Counted from the first letter of the stretch, positions 24,601 to 37,429 are shown. The stretch is 64,000 nt of DNA from Quercus robur (GCF_932294415.1 NC_065543.1:44975777-45039776); one strand, 5' to 3'. Notes: generated from the sequence alone by a model not told the origin. Translations and numbers: made by a program.

Positions 24601-27600
24601 AATTAAACTAAGCTAATTGTTGTTACAGAATATACAACTAAATGAAGACATAGGGAAATTTTCAAAAGCCGGTTACCTCTCAGGTAGAACTCCATACTTC
24701 TCCCATACATGGAAAAACTCACGGTGTGATGAATTAGCTGCTGCAATATCCCCAACAAGAACCTAAGCACCATATATCAAATATAAAGATCAGAAGGTCT
24801 CTCTGAGACTTAAAATTTCATTTCATAATATGTCCTTGCCTGCAGGCCGGGCCAAAATGCTTGAAGGCTTGTAAGCTGCCAATAAGTAGCCTTTCCTGTT
24901 CTCATATCAGCTTCATGATACCTACATACATTACAATAACAAGCTTCAAATCATAAACTTTTTTTTCTTTTCTTTTACAGCCTAATACTCAATAGTTGAA
25001 CATAAATTCTTTTGGCTTGTAAACTCCTAATATAAACTCTTATATTAAACTTAGTGAGTGTTTAAAAATTTACACGGTAAAATACAAATTTGAATATTCA
25101 CTCAAAAGATGTATAGCATCAACTTGTAAAACATGTAAAAAACATTTGAAACCACAAACCTCATAAAAATACCATTTAAGCAATTGAGCTAGAGCTCCAT
25201 TGTGCAAAGTTCTTATGTCTAAAGAAGAGAAAATTCCCCACATAATTTATGGTTTATTTCAAAAAGGGTGCTGACCATTCCCCTGTGTAGTCTGTATTCT
25301 TTGTACTCTGACTAATCTGTTAATTTCATCAGCATGATGATACAGTCCAGACTGTTGGCAAAGACAATACAACCCAGGTTGTAAAACCAATGGCCTGATC
25401 CACAAAAAGTACACCAATTTATTTATTTATTTATTTTAATTAGCAAGCCACATTTGCTCCAGGTTTTTTTTTTTTTTTTTTGGACAAATCAAGACCTGAA
25501 ATTTTGGGCGGGTAGAAAGTATAGCAAAGTCTGTCATTCCATATAACAGTCATGAAGTTAAAATCAATAAAGGTCACAAAATCTTGGAAAGTTGGTGAAA
25601 GTCTTTAGGCAAGTTATAAACGTAAATCAAGAAACCATAGGATGAAAATGAGACACGTAGAAACATAGAAATTATTCAAATTCAACAGAGCAAGACATCA
25701 GTGCAGTACCATGGACCGTGTCTAAAATATTTCTGCACTGCAAGATAAGCAGAATGGAACATTCGCCAAAACTCCTCCTTTCCAAAAAGAATGTGAGCTT
25801 TGAATAGATACTCATAGAATGAATCAACCCCTAAAATAAGCCACAGGGAATCCAACATCAGAAACATCAAGGTTAACTTAACAAATATAAAGAGGCAAAA
25901 AGATCCAGCATGCACCACAATCTGGAAACAGCATGGCATGCCATATTTGACAAATTTTACAATACAATATATGCTAAATTTTAAAAGGGAGCTCATATGT
26001 TTAGTGGTCTCATGAACCATATGACACAGAATCTAGCACAAAATGAATTGAAAAATCAGAGAGTACCTACCAGCCCCAATTCCAGCTGAATACTCTATCC
26101 AATCCCCAGTTACCACATCCAGCGTTGTTCCAAGTAAATTCAGTGAACTCCGCATGCCCCATAATTTACGAAGAGCACGTATAGCTACATATTCGTATGT
26201 GGGGTCACCAGTTAATTGTGATAAGGCTCCCATTTCAAGAATCAGAGAACCTGAATCCAGAATGAAAATCAGCTGATTTCAGTGCTGCACTTTTTGTGAT
26301 ACTCTCACATCATAAACTCTAAAAGATAAGCCTCTCACCACACCCAGAAGTGCTTGTTTCAGTAGTCTCATCCACCATCACTCCGTACTGTCCACAGAAT
26401 TTTGCATTGATGCGGAGTCATATATCCTTCTTACAGACAAAACCAACAGACATTTCATACATTTTGAAATGTAAATTTTTTTTGGATGAATCAAAATGTG
26501 AGTAGGCTGAAAAGTGCTTGTCTTTCAGCATCATACTAATCAAGATAGCATCAATAAGAGCATGCTTAGTATCTGATTGATGACATTCATACAGTTGGAG
26601 GATAACAAAGACCTTTTAGTTCAACATACGACAGAAGATGAACTATTTTGAATAGCACCAGAAGCATAAGATTGCAAGTTTGATATTAAAGTTTAGTAAT
26701 TGGCTTTCGCATATTATCAGACATGTTTAAAGAATGACATTTTTCAATATTTCAAGCTCAGTTGTTAAAAGTCTTGAAGTCAGGCCAATTTTTAGCATAA
26801 ATTACTGAGCACTGAATAAGGGCTATGGTTCATCTATATCAAACTAAAAGTATGCTATATCCATTATGAGACAATGGAGAAGTGATATTCTAGCTACGTC
26901 TGAAAGAATATCTCATATATAAAAACACTACAATATGAAAGATCTGCATGAGCCTTCTTCAAAGGCTAGCAAACATGTGTTGCAATAAAGGGTACAGCCC
27001 TATATATTTCTTGTTACTAGTAGGTATCCTAACACTGGTTTAGAAGGTAAGTATATATATATGCGTGTGTGTATTTGAAAATTGACTTAAGCATGTTTTG
27101 GTAGTACCTTTAAGTTAATCCATGCATATGGCAACCCAGTGGGTGTATTGAATGCAGGTAGAAAGCGTTTCCCTAAATCTTCAGCCAAGATAAGCAGCTG
27201 ATTCTTGTAAGCACCATGAACCAACCTGTTTGTAGAATCAGTTGCAAGTATATGAGCAGAAACTAGTCCTCCAAGAACTCTTATGTTGCACTACACCATA
27301 ATGACCAAGTGGAAAAGAACACCATTAAAACATTTCAAAAACAACATAGTATGTAATAATATTGCTTCTTGAATGACATTGAGAAATTAAAATTAGCAAT
27401 CTGATTCATCAAGATTTGATTAATCCATACTGCCCCACATGAAGCTTTAGAATCAACTAAACCAATGCTTTTCCAAGAACTATTTCAATCGCATACCTCA
27501 AAAAGATTTACCCTTGCATCAACATTGAATGTTATATTTTGAGAAAGCCAAAGTACTGCCCTTTCAAATTCAGTGCTGTTACCCATAATAAGAAGGCTGA

Positions 27601-28859
27601 AAAGGGAGGAGAGAGAGACAGTATCAGAATGATTATCCCACTATATAAAATGAAATCAGGAAAGCACCAAACTAGAATATATTACTGCAATAACTAATTA
27701 TCAGAAAAAAAAAAAATAATGATAGTAATAGATTATTGCAATAACTAGATACATAACAGTTAAGATTGAAAAATTAGATCTACAACCTAACTATCTATGC
27801 ACTCTTTACTCAAGTCACATGTTATACCTGGATAATGACTCAATAAGTGTGAGAGCAGATCCATTATAGTCTTGCGGCAAGTGTTCAAGCTGTAATGAAG
27901 AGAACAAACAGTTATATTTCCCCTTGCAACTAACTATTAATAGCATGCTCAATAATAAAAAATTACCCTCAGATTTCCCAGCTCGCTAAGAGAGTCAGTG
28001 AAAGATTTAGTAAGAGGCTTGAGCTCATCATGCTGCCAAAAAAGGAATAAAAAGATAAATATGATGTCATTAAATGGAAGTGTTATGTCAACTCTAACAA
28101 AATCATTGAAGATCAGGAACTGACCGGGAATGCATGGGTCATGTAGTTGTCATATGCATGGTAAAACCTGGAAAGAATGAGATATAAAACATACTGTTAA
28201 ATTTCATCTCACAATTTATTAACAAGGAGATGTCAATATAATTTTTTAATCAAAAACCCCTTTTCTGTTCCACTTTGTTCAAATAGGTAAATTCATTTAG
28301 AATCAGTGCTTAAAATGCAATGAAGTTGGTCATGAACAATCACAAAAAAGCAAAACCACATATTTCTAACATGCTTGCTAATGTTACCTCATTTGTCACC
28401 TAAAGTTTAAAAGCAAATTGAAATTGAAATTAAAATTAAAAATAAAACTATTCAAACTAGCAGAGATCTATAAAAATAAAATAAATCCCTCATCTAAAAT
28501 TTATTTGATGACAAATTTCAACCAGACACCAAGCATTGCCAACAACATAAGCCAAAGCAAATCCTGATATCAATCAATAAATTGAGAACAACCCATGATT
28601 CTATTAAGACTAAAATAGAAGACACCCGTCAGCTCAAAATGAAAACCAATACGAAAGTAATGAAATTGAGCTCAGAATATCAACTGGGTCAGTGTCAAAA
28701 TTCGAGCTTTGCTTACATCTTCCGAACCTTCTCTCTCATAACGTGTCTCTTCTTAGCTGCCCAACGAGGTTCGAGTTGGCACGTGCAAGGGTTGAAGATG
28801 TTGGGAAAGATCACAAGGAACACAAGCATCCATGCCACAATAAACTCTCGAGGCAACAT
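21672..28859 (-). CDS. MNS5: GH47 ER-degradation alpha-mannosidase-like protein (EDEM/MNS5 type)
   Basis: Glycoside hydrolase family 47 protein of the EDEM branch, which trims mannose from N-glycans of misfolded proteins in the ER to mark them for ER-associated degradation. I read fifteen exons: 28717-28859, 28125-28167, 27967-28032, 27828-27889, 27497-27596, 27108-27290, 26339-26387, 26071-26250, 25710-25830, 24840-24921, 24677-24762, 24431-24531, 22665-22806, 22403-22553 and 21672-21881. All phases agree, giving 572 residues, close to Arabidopsis MNS5. Residues 7-24 form a signal peptide or anchor. GH47 landmarks include FYHAYDNYMTHAFP, STSGCGSLILEMGALSQL, SAGIGAGVDSFYEYLFKA, RPELAESTFYLYQAT and FLAETCKYLYLLFDD. 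The last 70 residues are a cysteine-rich tail ending CSMAGYCGLWLLV. The intron after exon 10 has a GC donor. The intron before exon 13 holds a Mutator-like element and a duplicated exon piece. The coding sequence looks intact. MNS4-type is the alternative, less likely on length and tail. Confidence 0.93.
22850..22920 (-). repeat. Duplicated piece of mannosidase exon 13 with its splice acceptor
   Basis: The start of exon 13 and its upstream intron end (about 22765-22849) are repeated 85 bases further into the intron at 22850-22920. The copy keeps the CAG acceptor followed by a frame reading DSWFLKVGELIVNS against DSWYLKVGESIVNS in the real exon, then reaches a TGA after three more codons. It has no donor of its own, so it is a decoy acceptor or pseudo-exon, not a working exon. 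Confidence 0.8.
23104..24173. mobile_element. Mutator-like non-autonomous element with long inverted repeats (1.07 kb)
   Basis: The ends are inverted repeats of more than 200 bases: GGGTAAATTACATATTTGGT at the left and, on the other strand, GGGTAAGTTACGTATTGGTG at the right. Similarity continues through AAATGCTGACRT and TTAGATATCTTTTGCTC. Flanking 9-base direct repeats TAAAATGAA (23095-23103) and TAAGATGAA (24174-24182) match at 8 of 9. Long inverted repeats with a 9-base duplication are typical of Mutator-like elements. The inner 500 bases encode no transposase. It sits in an intron of the mannosidase gene. Confidence 0.75.
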
Positions 28860-30024
28860 GGTTTTTGCTTCGTGTGCTCAATTTGAAAGCTTTCTATGAG
28901 TGAGTATGAGAATTTTTCGATTTTGTTGAGGTGGTTGTTGGGGATCTTGTCGAGCAGTGCCAGTGAAAGATTGGCCATCCGTTTAGAACATGAATAATAA
29001 AGGTATTGAGTGAGAGATTCTTGACCAATGAGTTGGCGCCACGTAATATTTAGGGTTTTGTGAATTTACACTTCTAATCGGTCAAGTAAACACGTGGTGT
29101 CCACCGATTGGTGTTTGACTATTTATCATGTCTCTGACTTCTCAATTGTGTTTTGACTGTTCGTAATACTTTTTTCCGGACTTTTAACATTTTTTTTGTG
29201 GGTCTTAAATAATGATTAAGTAATAAGTAATATTAGGAGCACGTAAAATGACATAACATGTACTAAAGGTGTGATAGTGTGTAATATATTTGTAGTGCTT
29301 ATAACTTGCCATGTGGATGAGTTATGGTATAAATTGTATTATTTTACGTGATCTTTGTATTACTCATAACGTTTAATTATTTCACTCTTTTTAGAGTTAT
29401 GCTGGTGTCATGTTGGCACTATTTGTGTCACAACTCGTCCACGTGACGAGTTATGAGTAGTAAAGGGGTGTCCTCATATAAACCTACCATTATCTCTCTA
29501 CAATTCACAACTTGCAACACAAGCATAACTTTTTTTTTTTTTAATGAGAAACTAGTACCACATTTTATTTCGCAACTTCATTGTCATAATTGTGACGTGA
29601 AAGAGTGTGAGTGGTGGAAAAGAAAAATTGTGGGTTCATGTGTAAGTGATAAACCAATCTGCTACATCATAATTGTGATAAAAAAATTGTGAAATAATGT
29701 GTGGTCATAAAACTACTATTTAGTTTGTGAAATATGTACATTTAATTATTTATTTATGTACATATTTATAATTTTTATTTATTTTGAATCCTTCTACAAT
29801 GACAATATAAATTTATAACATTTCAAAATTTGTCTATTACCTCGCATATGGACATTGAAAATTTTTAATTGTAGATTAAGGTGGGTGCAAGTGTGGAGTG
29901 GTAGGCAATAGAGAAGTGTTGTAAAATTGGAGTAAATTTTTGTTGTTACCCTAACTTCATTGTTTTCTTTTCCAAAGTAGAATAATTATTTTTGTTAACC
30001 TTCAAAAAGAAAAATTCATAGATC
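28860..30024. other. Mannosidase promoter side and intergenic DNA with a small MITE
   Basis: Upstream flank of the minus-strand mannosidase gene. At about 29204-29386 an imperfect inverted pair (AGTAATATTAGGAGCACGTAAAAT against, on the other strand, AGTAATACAAAGATCACGTAAAAT, split here as the shared GTAATA and CACGTAAAAT blocks) outlines a MITE of roughly 180 bases. No other gene or element is seen. Confidence 0.45.
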
Positions 30025-32127
30025 TGACACTACAAAAAAGATTGCTATTTGCGACGAAACTTTTTTGACAACTACAAAAAGCCATCGTAAAAACTAGCTT
30101 TTTTGACGGCAAATCTCTTCCGTCGACAATTACTCGTCAAATATTAACATATTTGTGACGGCAAAATAAGTCTGTCAAAAATGCCTATTATTTTTGTCGA
30201 AAATGTGATTTTTTTCGGAGGGAAGTGTTCCCGCCTTACTTTTTACGACGGCATAAAAATGTTTGTCGCTAGTAAAGTATTATTTACGACGACTGAAAAA
30301 AAACCGTCGGAACTATTAACACTTGTGACGGCTTTGGTACGTCGAAAATACAAAACATATATTTTTTATGGTGTTAGTATTTGCGACAAACAATCTTCCA
30401 TCGTAAATATAAAAGATGGTATTATTTACAACGACAGAAGAAACACCATCGACACTATTAACACTTGTGACAGCCTTTGTGCATTGAAAATACAAAATAT
30501 ATATTTTTTATGGTGTTATTATTTACGACAAACATTATTCTATCGTGTAAAAAAAAAAAAAAAAAAAAAAAAGGTATTAACGACTGACATGAAGCCATTA
30601 AAAATGGTAAAATATTTTGGAGGGAAAATTCCCTCCTTACTTTTCACATTTGTGACAACATTTATCCATCGCAATTAATTTTTTTATTTTTCTAATTGAG
30701 TTTGTATTTACGACAAACATGCTGACCGTCGTAAATAGTTAATTTACTTTAAAAGAAAGAATGTGTAAGTAATGGAATTGGATCCCTCCCAATAAATAAT
30801 ATTTGCGATAGACCTACACCGTCGACATTGGTAATTTTTTTAAAAGGGGGAAATCATGCCCTTATTTTTCATGTGTTTGATGGTTTTTTCCATCACTATA
30901 TATTGCATTGTTATTTACGACGGATGTTGTGGTCATCGTTAATAGTTAAAATTTTCATAAGAAAAAAAGGTATTAATGACAGTAAGATAAATTTGTCACA
31001 ATAAAAGTGATTTCCAACATACATATGCCCGTAAAAAAATGATTATTTACTTTGAATGGTAAATTTTCCTCAATTTTGTCTTACAAACTCTAGAATTTTA
31101 TCTTAATTTTGAAAATAAAAAAAAAAAATTCTAAAAAGACCCACTAAGTACATGATGGCTATTTTGGTCATTTCAGAAGTAAAACGTAATTTGATCATTT
31201 TGAAGCTTTTAGGGGCACTTTCATCACTTTAGATGTTTATGGGTATTTTGGTAATTTCCTATATTTGATGGCGTATTTCAGCCATTTTGAATGGTCGGAT
31301 TGTGTCAACGGGTTAATCAAAGTTTCCTAGTGGGTGGGTACAACAACATGTATCCATCATGAAACCAGATGGAGATCCAAAATCTGGCCGTTGGATTAGT
31401 AGAATGTGGTGAAATATTTGTGTTTGTAAATTACAATGATAATCAGACGATCAGATTGTGAGAACAGAGTAGTCAAATCTTGCGAAACTTCGTCAAAGTC
31501 TATTAAACTTGGTCAATTTTGGTCAAAATTCAAAGTTGGTTCTGAGATCACTGGATTTGATCAAATTAGGTTGTTCAATGAGGTTTTAAGTGGGTTTTGG
31601 GTATTGATAAGAGTTTTAAGGTTTTCTTGGTTTTCATGTTTTTATTAGTTTCAAGTTTTAAAATGGCAAAGTCAAAAGTCATATGCAAATCCATTTGAGG
31701 TCATTTTGTAGGTTTTTGGTTGTATTTTGCAGATCATTTTCTTGATTATTAGTAATACTTATATAGTGTATAACTCTCTTAATTAGTATAGTATTAGATA
31801 TTTTTAGTGATTGAAGTTTCATTATAGGCGGATACGACACGCATCCATCTTGTGCAATAGTCGAATTTAAAATTTGACCATTGGATTGAAAAAGTATGAT
31901 AAAATAATGGTTTTGATAAATTTTGAGCTCAATCAAACAGTTGGATTAGGAGAACATGACCAATCAAAATTTTTGGTGTGCTAGTACAACAACACATGTC
32001 CATAATGCTCTAGACTCAAACCCAAAGATCGATCTTCCCACCACCACCATGCATTCTCACTCTCAAACCCTAGATTAGGCCTCTCTCTATTAGCACTCAC
32101 CGCCGCCGCTAGCCGATTGAAGCCCCC

Positions 32128-33712
32128 AATGATCAATATTTGAATATTAATTTCACTGAGTCTAGTGGTATTGGGACTATCTATTAATTTTGACTAGATT
32201 TGACTAATTTAAACTAAACTTTGACCGCACCTTTCTCTAAATCTGACTATTTGATTGTGACCATAATTTATCAAAATTAACTTTTCATTACACTCTTCAG
32301 ATCCAACGGTTAGATTTCAAATCTAAGTTTGGCGCGTGATAGACATGTGTTGTGTACTTGTATGGTTTTGTTTTCTCAATTGGACCATCCAATTGGTCTC
32401 AAATTTCACTAACACGAATATGTCACCGTACTCTTCAATCCCAATGATCAAGATTTGAATATGATTTTCACCAAGTCCAGTGGTCTCGAGACCATCTATT
32501 AAGTTTGACCGGATTTGACCAACTTTGACTAAACTTTAACCGCGGCTTTCTCTAAATCCAACTGTTTAATTGTGACCATAATTTACCAGAATTAACTTTT
32601 CATTACACTATTCAACTCCAACGGTTAGATTTTAAATCTAAGAATGGTACGTGATGAACATGTGTTGTGTACCTATATGGCTATATATATTCTCTCAATC
32701 TGACCATCCAATTGGTCTCAAATTTTACCAACACCAATATGTCATCATACTCTTCAATCCTAATGATCAAGATTTGAATATGAATTTCATCAAGCCCATT
32801 GGTATCGGGACCATCTATTAAGTTTGATCGGGTTTGACCAACTTTGACTAAACTTTGACCATGCATTTCTCTAAATCCAACCGTTTAATTGTGACCATAA
32901 TTTACCAAAATGAACCTTTCATTACACTCTTCAAATCCAACGGTTAGATTCCAAATCCAAGTATGGCATGTGATGGACATGTATTGTGTATCTATATGGC
33001 TATATATATTCTCTCAATCTGACCATCTAATTGGTCTCAAATTTCACCAACATCAATATGTCACCATACACTTCAATCCTAATGATCAAGATTTGAATAT
33101 GAATTTCACCAAATCCAGTGGTACCGAGACCATCTATTAAGTTTGATTGGGTTTGACCAACTTTGACTAAACTTTGACCACGCATTTCTTTAAATCCAAT
33201 CATTTGATTGTGACCATAACTTATTAAAATTAACCTTTCATTATACTCTTCAAATCTAATGGTTAGATTTCAAATCTAAATATGGTGCATGATGGACATA
33301 TGCTGTGTATTTGTATGGTTATGTTTACTCAATCTGACTATCCAATTGGTCTCAAATTTCATCAACACCAGTATGTTATCATACTCTTCAATACTATTGA
33401 TCAAGATTTGAATATGAATTTCACCAAGTCAAGTGGTCTCGGGACCATCTATTAAGTTTGATCGAGTTTGACCAACTTTGACTAAACTTTGACCTCGCCT
33501 TTCTCTAAATCCAACCGTTTAATTGTGACTATAATTTATCAGAATTAACCTTTCATTACACTCTTCAAATCCAACGGTTAGATTTCAAATTTAAGTATGG
33601 TGCGTGATGGACATGTGCTGTGTACTTGTATAGTTATGTTCTAAGTATGGTGCGTGATGGACATGTGCTGTGTACTTGTATAGTTATGTTCTCTCAATCT
33701 GACCATTCAATT
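32128..33712. repeat. Tandem array with a period of about 318 bp inside the CACTA element
   Basis: Units marked by CAATCTGACCATCCAATTGG start at about 32373, 32692, 33010 and 33326, with a partial copy before (from about 32128) and a truncated one after (33690). Each contains the TTTGACCAACTTTGACTAAA block, rich in TTGAC (the core of WRKY W-boxes). A 50-base piece is also doubled at 33591-33640 and 33641-33690. The related, more diverged sequence at about 31290-31600 suggests that the array once extended further left. Confidence 0.85.
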
Positions 33713-34325
33713 AGTCATATTATTTTTTTTAAAAAAAGTAAACGTAGTTAGTCACATATTAAAATTTATACATAAATTTAATAATAGCTATGATTTTAAA
33801 AAAAATTTATAAGATAGAACGTGTAATAATTTTTGTTGTGTGGTATTTTTTTTTTTTTTTTTTTTGAGAAAGTTGTGTAGTGATTTTTATTGAGTATATG
33901 TGATTATTATTTTTTATTTTTTAATTTTATTTCATAGCTCATTAATATTATATTCTTAATATTTTGAACTCATTAACTCACTTAAATATATAGATGTATT
34001 TGATTCATGTACAATTACAAAATGCACGACAAAATGGTAATTGCTAGTCAAAAATGGTAATTAATTATAATTGTCTTCTTTTATTTTTATTTTTTCCTCA
34101 AAATAAATCTGTCTTCCTTTATTTTTCCCACCCAAAATTTCCCAAAAATTTGTTTCCCTCCTAACGTGTTTCACTTAGCTCCCCCCACCCCTTCCCGCGC
34201 CGTAAAAAACCAAAATCTGACCTTTTACTTAGGTTTTTTTCCCCTAAAATTTGCTTTCCTCTCTCTAAGCTGTCACTCTTCTTCTCTTTTTCTCTCCATC
34301 CTCATTGGCCAACACGGCGGTGTAG

Positions 34326-35014
34326 TCACCGGGGCTCAAGACTTATTTCAAAACCCCAGAAGGACGTTATAAGCTACATTACGAGAAGACTCACCCTTCA
34401 GGTCTCCTTCATTATGCTCATGGCAAAACCATCACTCAGGTTCATTCTTCCAAACATTTCTGAAATTTCTATTTTTTACTTCTTCAAACCAATTTTTCTG
34501 TTTTGGGAGTTTTCTTGAATACCCATTTCGTGAAAATGGATGTTCTGTGAGTTTAAGGTTTTTTTTTTTCTTTCTTGTTGATAATGATTTCTAGGGTTTT
34601 AATTAATGATCAATACCTGTTTGTTAGAATTACCGTTTGAATATGGGTTTTGATTTATTTTGATTAATAGTTTTCCATGATTATATTTGGTTAATGTTGA
34701 TATATTTGGATATAATTTTGATACCCAATTTTCAAAATTAAGGTTTTTAGGACTATTTTATTTCAAATTTATTAACGTGTATTTCTGGAAGGTGTTTGGT
34801 TGATTCTCACGTTCTGGGATTTTCTAAAAAGTCCATGGGTCATTGGGGTCTTCGATTAAGATTAATATATAGTAGTAATAATAGGATTGGGTCATTGGGG
34901 TCTTTGAGTTCTAGTAATTCAATGGGTAATTCAAACTTCGATGGTAAAGGTTCTTATTTGGTCTTCAATGTTGGAGATGCTATCTTTATAAGCGATATGA
35001 ATTCTCAAGACAAG
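34326..35014 (+). pseudogene. Captured exons of a WDR20-like WD-repeat protein gene
   Basis: Two blocks read as host exons. Block 1 (about 34326-34439) encodes SPGLKTYFKTPEGRYKL then HYEKTHPSGLLHYAHGKTIT, ending CAG before a GT. Block 2 (about 34796-35014) contains NNRIGSLGSLSSSNSMGN, NFDGKGSYLVFNVGDAIFI and SDMNSQDK, ending AAG before GTAGTT. From memory these match the N-terminal part of plant WD-repeat proteins related to animal WDR20 and fungal creC, including the exon end at NSQDK. The downstream WD repeats are absent, and a stop lies in frame just before block 1, so no working protein is expected. Keeping an intron shows capture of genomic DNA, not a processed copy. It lies wholly inside the CACTA element. 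Confidence 0.8.
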
Positions 35015-35266
35015 GTAGTTTGGTATTTTAGTTAGTTGAGTGGTCAAACAATGAAATTTGAAATTTATGTTAGTTAGTTCAGTCTTTTTTTTTTTTGTTA
35101 CAATTTCTTGGCAACCAAATGGTGTTGAATTCTATCAGGAAATTTGTTCAAATATTGCTTGGTTGCTGAGAAAATTGCACACAAGTGACAGGAAAGTGAA
35201 ATTTGAAGTCTTACACTATTGCTATGAACATAGAGCCTTATTCATCACTTGTATTTTACATTCCAG

Positions 35267-35351
35267 TTGCTGCAATAGAGAATGGTGTGTTTACTTCTCT
35301 AGAGATGGCAAAGTCATTTGATTTCACTTCGGAGGAGCGAATATACAATTG
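35267..35351 (+). pseudogene. Captured exon of a valyl-tRNA synthetase gene
   Basis: This 85-base block sits between a splice acceptor (TTCCAG) and a donor (GTATTTT) and reads VAAIENGVFTSLEMAK then SFDFTSEERIYNW. From memory it matches the N-terminal region of plant organelle-type valine-tRNA ligase just before the ...WWESQGYFKP segment, a class I synthetase family. Only this exon is present. With no HIGH or KMSKS motifs it cannot function. It is a second, independent host gene capture beside the WD-repeat exons in the same transposon. Confidence 0.68.
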
Positions 35352-36350
35352 GTATTTTATTTTGTGATAGAACTATTGCTAATATATGCGCTTAAATTGA
35401 TTTTTATTTTATTTTATTCTGTAGCTATTAACTTCCAAGTGAATAGGTGATTCATTTTGCTTATTCTCTTTATTTCTCTTCTGATGTATATATTTTAAAT
35501 TGTTATATTTGTTTCTTCACTTTGGGTGATGAATAGATATTTTGTTTATGTTAAGTTAAAATCTTACTACAATGGTCAGTATGACATATTTCATAATGAC
35601 TACAACTTTGTTTTATTATTGTTATTAGTTAAGCTACTACTGGAAACCAATTGCATTCTATATTACCATAGTTCCATTTGGTTTCATGTTTGGTAATACT
35701 GTGTGTGGAGCCTGATATATTCCATAATGGCGATATAATTTTCATAAGCCTGTTATATATGGATGTATGCATTCACACAGCACAACCTATTTTGTTCCTG
35801 GAGAAACTCAAAATTGATCTAGAAGCCTGTGAATCTAACATGGCTATAACACTCCATAACAGTAGTATACATAAGATGGATACTATAGCTATTAATCTAG
35901 TGCTGTCTAATAGCTTTATAGTTGATGGGTATATATCATTTGTGTATTTTTCTCTCTCACCCCTTATAAATGCATAGGTGCTTTTTTATGGGAAAGGCCT
36001 CCTGTTTATTGCATATCCTTTCATCATATCCTTTCTCTTTCTGCCTATTTTTTATGTTTAAAATTTTAAATAATTTTAAAATTACTTAAAGTTGGGTTCT
36101 CTTATAAACATAAAGTCTATTGTTTGTTATGTATTTATTTATTTATTGGAAAGTTCATGAATTGGCCACACACAAATATTGGTTGTTTGTGGATTGGCCA
36201 TATGGTTTCCTCGAGATACTTTCACCAACTTGCCTTGTAGTTAATAAAATGAGTGGCGGGCACAAAGGGTGTTATCCTGAGAAATATTTTTATTTTAATA
36301 TTATTAAAAATTTTAAAAACATAAAGAGTTGCTTTTTGTTTTTTACTAAG
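35352..36350. other. CACTA interior, unidentified
   Basis: AT-rich sequence between the valyl-tRNA synthetase exon and the MITE. A frame of about 99 codons crosses 35678-35977 but shows no family resemblance. It may contain intron sequence brought in with the captured exons. Confidence 0.35.
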
Positions 36351-36558
36351 GGTCCGTTTGGATACAGTTTATTGTTGCTGAAACTGAAAATTGTTGCTGA
36401 AAACACTGTAGCAAAATAATTTTTAAATGTGTAAATAGTACCGTGGGACCCATTTTTAATATTTTTTTATATGTGAACAGTAAAAGCACAGTACGTGAAC
36501 AGTACATTTACTGTTCATAATAGTGAAATTTGTCTCCCAAAGTCAACAAAAGCGGGCC

Positions 36559-36594
<36 letters not shown>

Positions 36595-36646
36595 CGCGAA
36601 CTGGGAAAACGCAGACGCAGCGAACGCGGAGCCCAAACGCTCACTA
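36351..36646 (+). mobile_element. MITE nested inside the CACTA element
   Basis: It begins GGTCCGTTTGGATACAG and ends GGAGCCCAAACGCTC, imperfectly inverted. The body shares CTGAAAACACTGTAGCAAAA and other blocks with the copy at 18146-18433. An A-run of about 30 lies inside at 36557-36587. The flanks ACTAAG and ACTAAAAG may be a decayed 8-base duplication of hAT type. Confidence 0.6.
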
Positions 36647-36886
36647 AAAGTGCTTTTATATTGTAATTTGGGTTTGGACATATGTACATTAAAAGTTCTT
36701 CTGATTTTTCAATTGATTCACTATATGTATTCTTTGATGTTGATAATTCCATTGTTATTCATTGTAGGGATTGTTGTTGATGTTAAATTAATACGTTTTA
36801 ATATCTTTATTATGTATTGTAAATATAATTTGCATAGTAATAATTTTTTTTTGTATACTTATTCAGTTTAATCAAAATATTACAGA

Positions 36887-37000
36887 CCAATGTTGGAGAA
36901 GGAAATCAAAATGTGGACGAAGACACAAAAGATGACTCTGAGGAGGAAGATGACTTAGATGGCTCTCAAAAGGAGAATACTAACTCAAATGATGATTGAT
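36887..37000 (+). pseudogene. Acidic terminal-exon-like segment inside the CACTA element
   Basis: After an acceptor-like TTACAG the plus strand reads TNVGEGNQNVDEDTKDDSEE and then EDDLDGSQKENTNSNDD before a TGA. It looks like a real C-terminal exon by composition and splice signal. I cannot say whether it belongs to an old transposon gene or to a third captured host gene. Confidence 0.4.
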
Positions 37001-37429
37001 CTTCCAATATTTATGTTTTCAAGTTTGGTGAAGGATATTATAGCTTTCATGTAGATGTTTTAATTAATATTTTTTATTCTATTTTATAGACATTTTAATA
37101 TTTTTTTTATTGCATTATGCACTTTCTAGATTTGGACAATTATGGATTTGTGCTTGTTATTTGAATTGAAAAACTTTTGGGAGATTTATGTTTCCTCGCA
37201 ATTAAAATATTAGAAATGATCTCTTTTATTATTGACAGAATTATTTTGTTGCAAATAATGTGTTACTGACGTGGTGAATAGGTTTCAATAATGGTCAAAG
37301 TTCATTGAAAAAGGTAAATGGTCACATTGATAATGTATTGTTGACGAAAAACCCATTATTTTACGATGGCTTTTAGTCGTTGAAAAACTACATTAACGAC
37401 AACTATAGTTCATCACAAAAGTTATTTTC

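Noticed and set aside
30181-30678. 165-codon open frame
   Set aside because: It lies in the CACTA left subterminal repeats. The peptide is made of repeated motif translations and resembles no protein.
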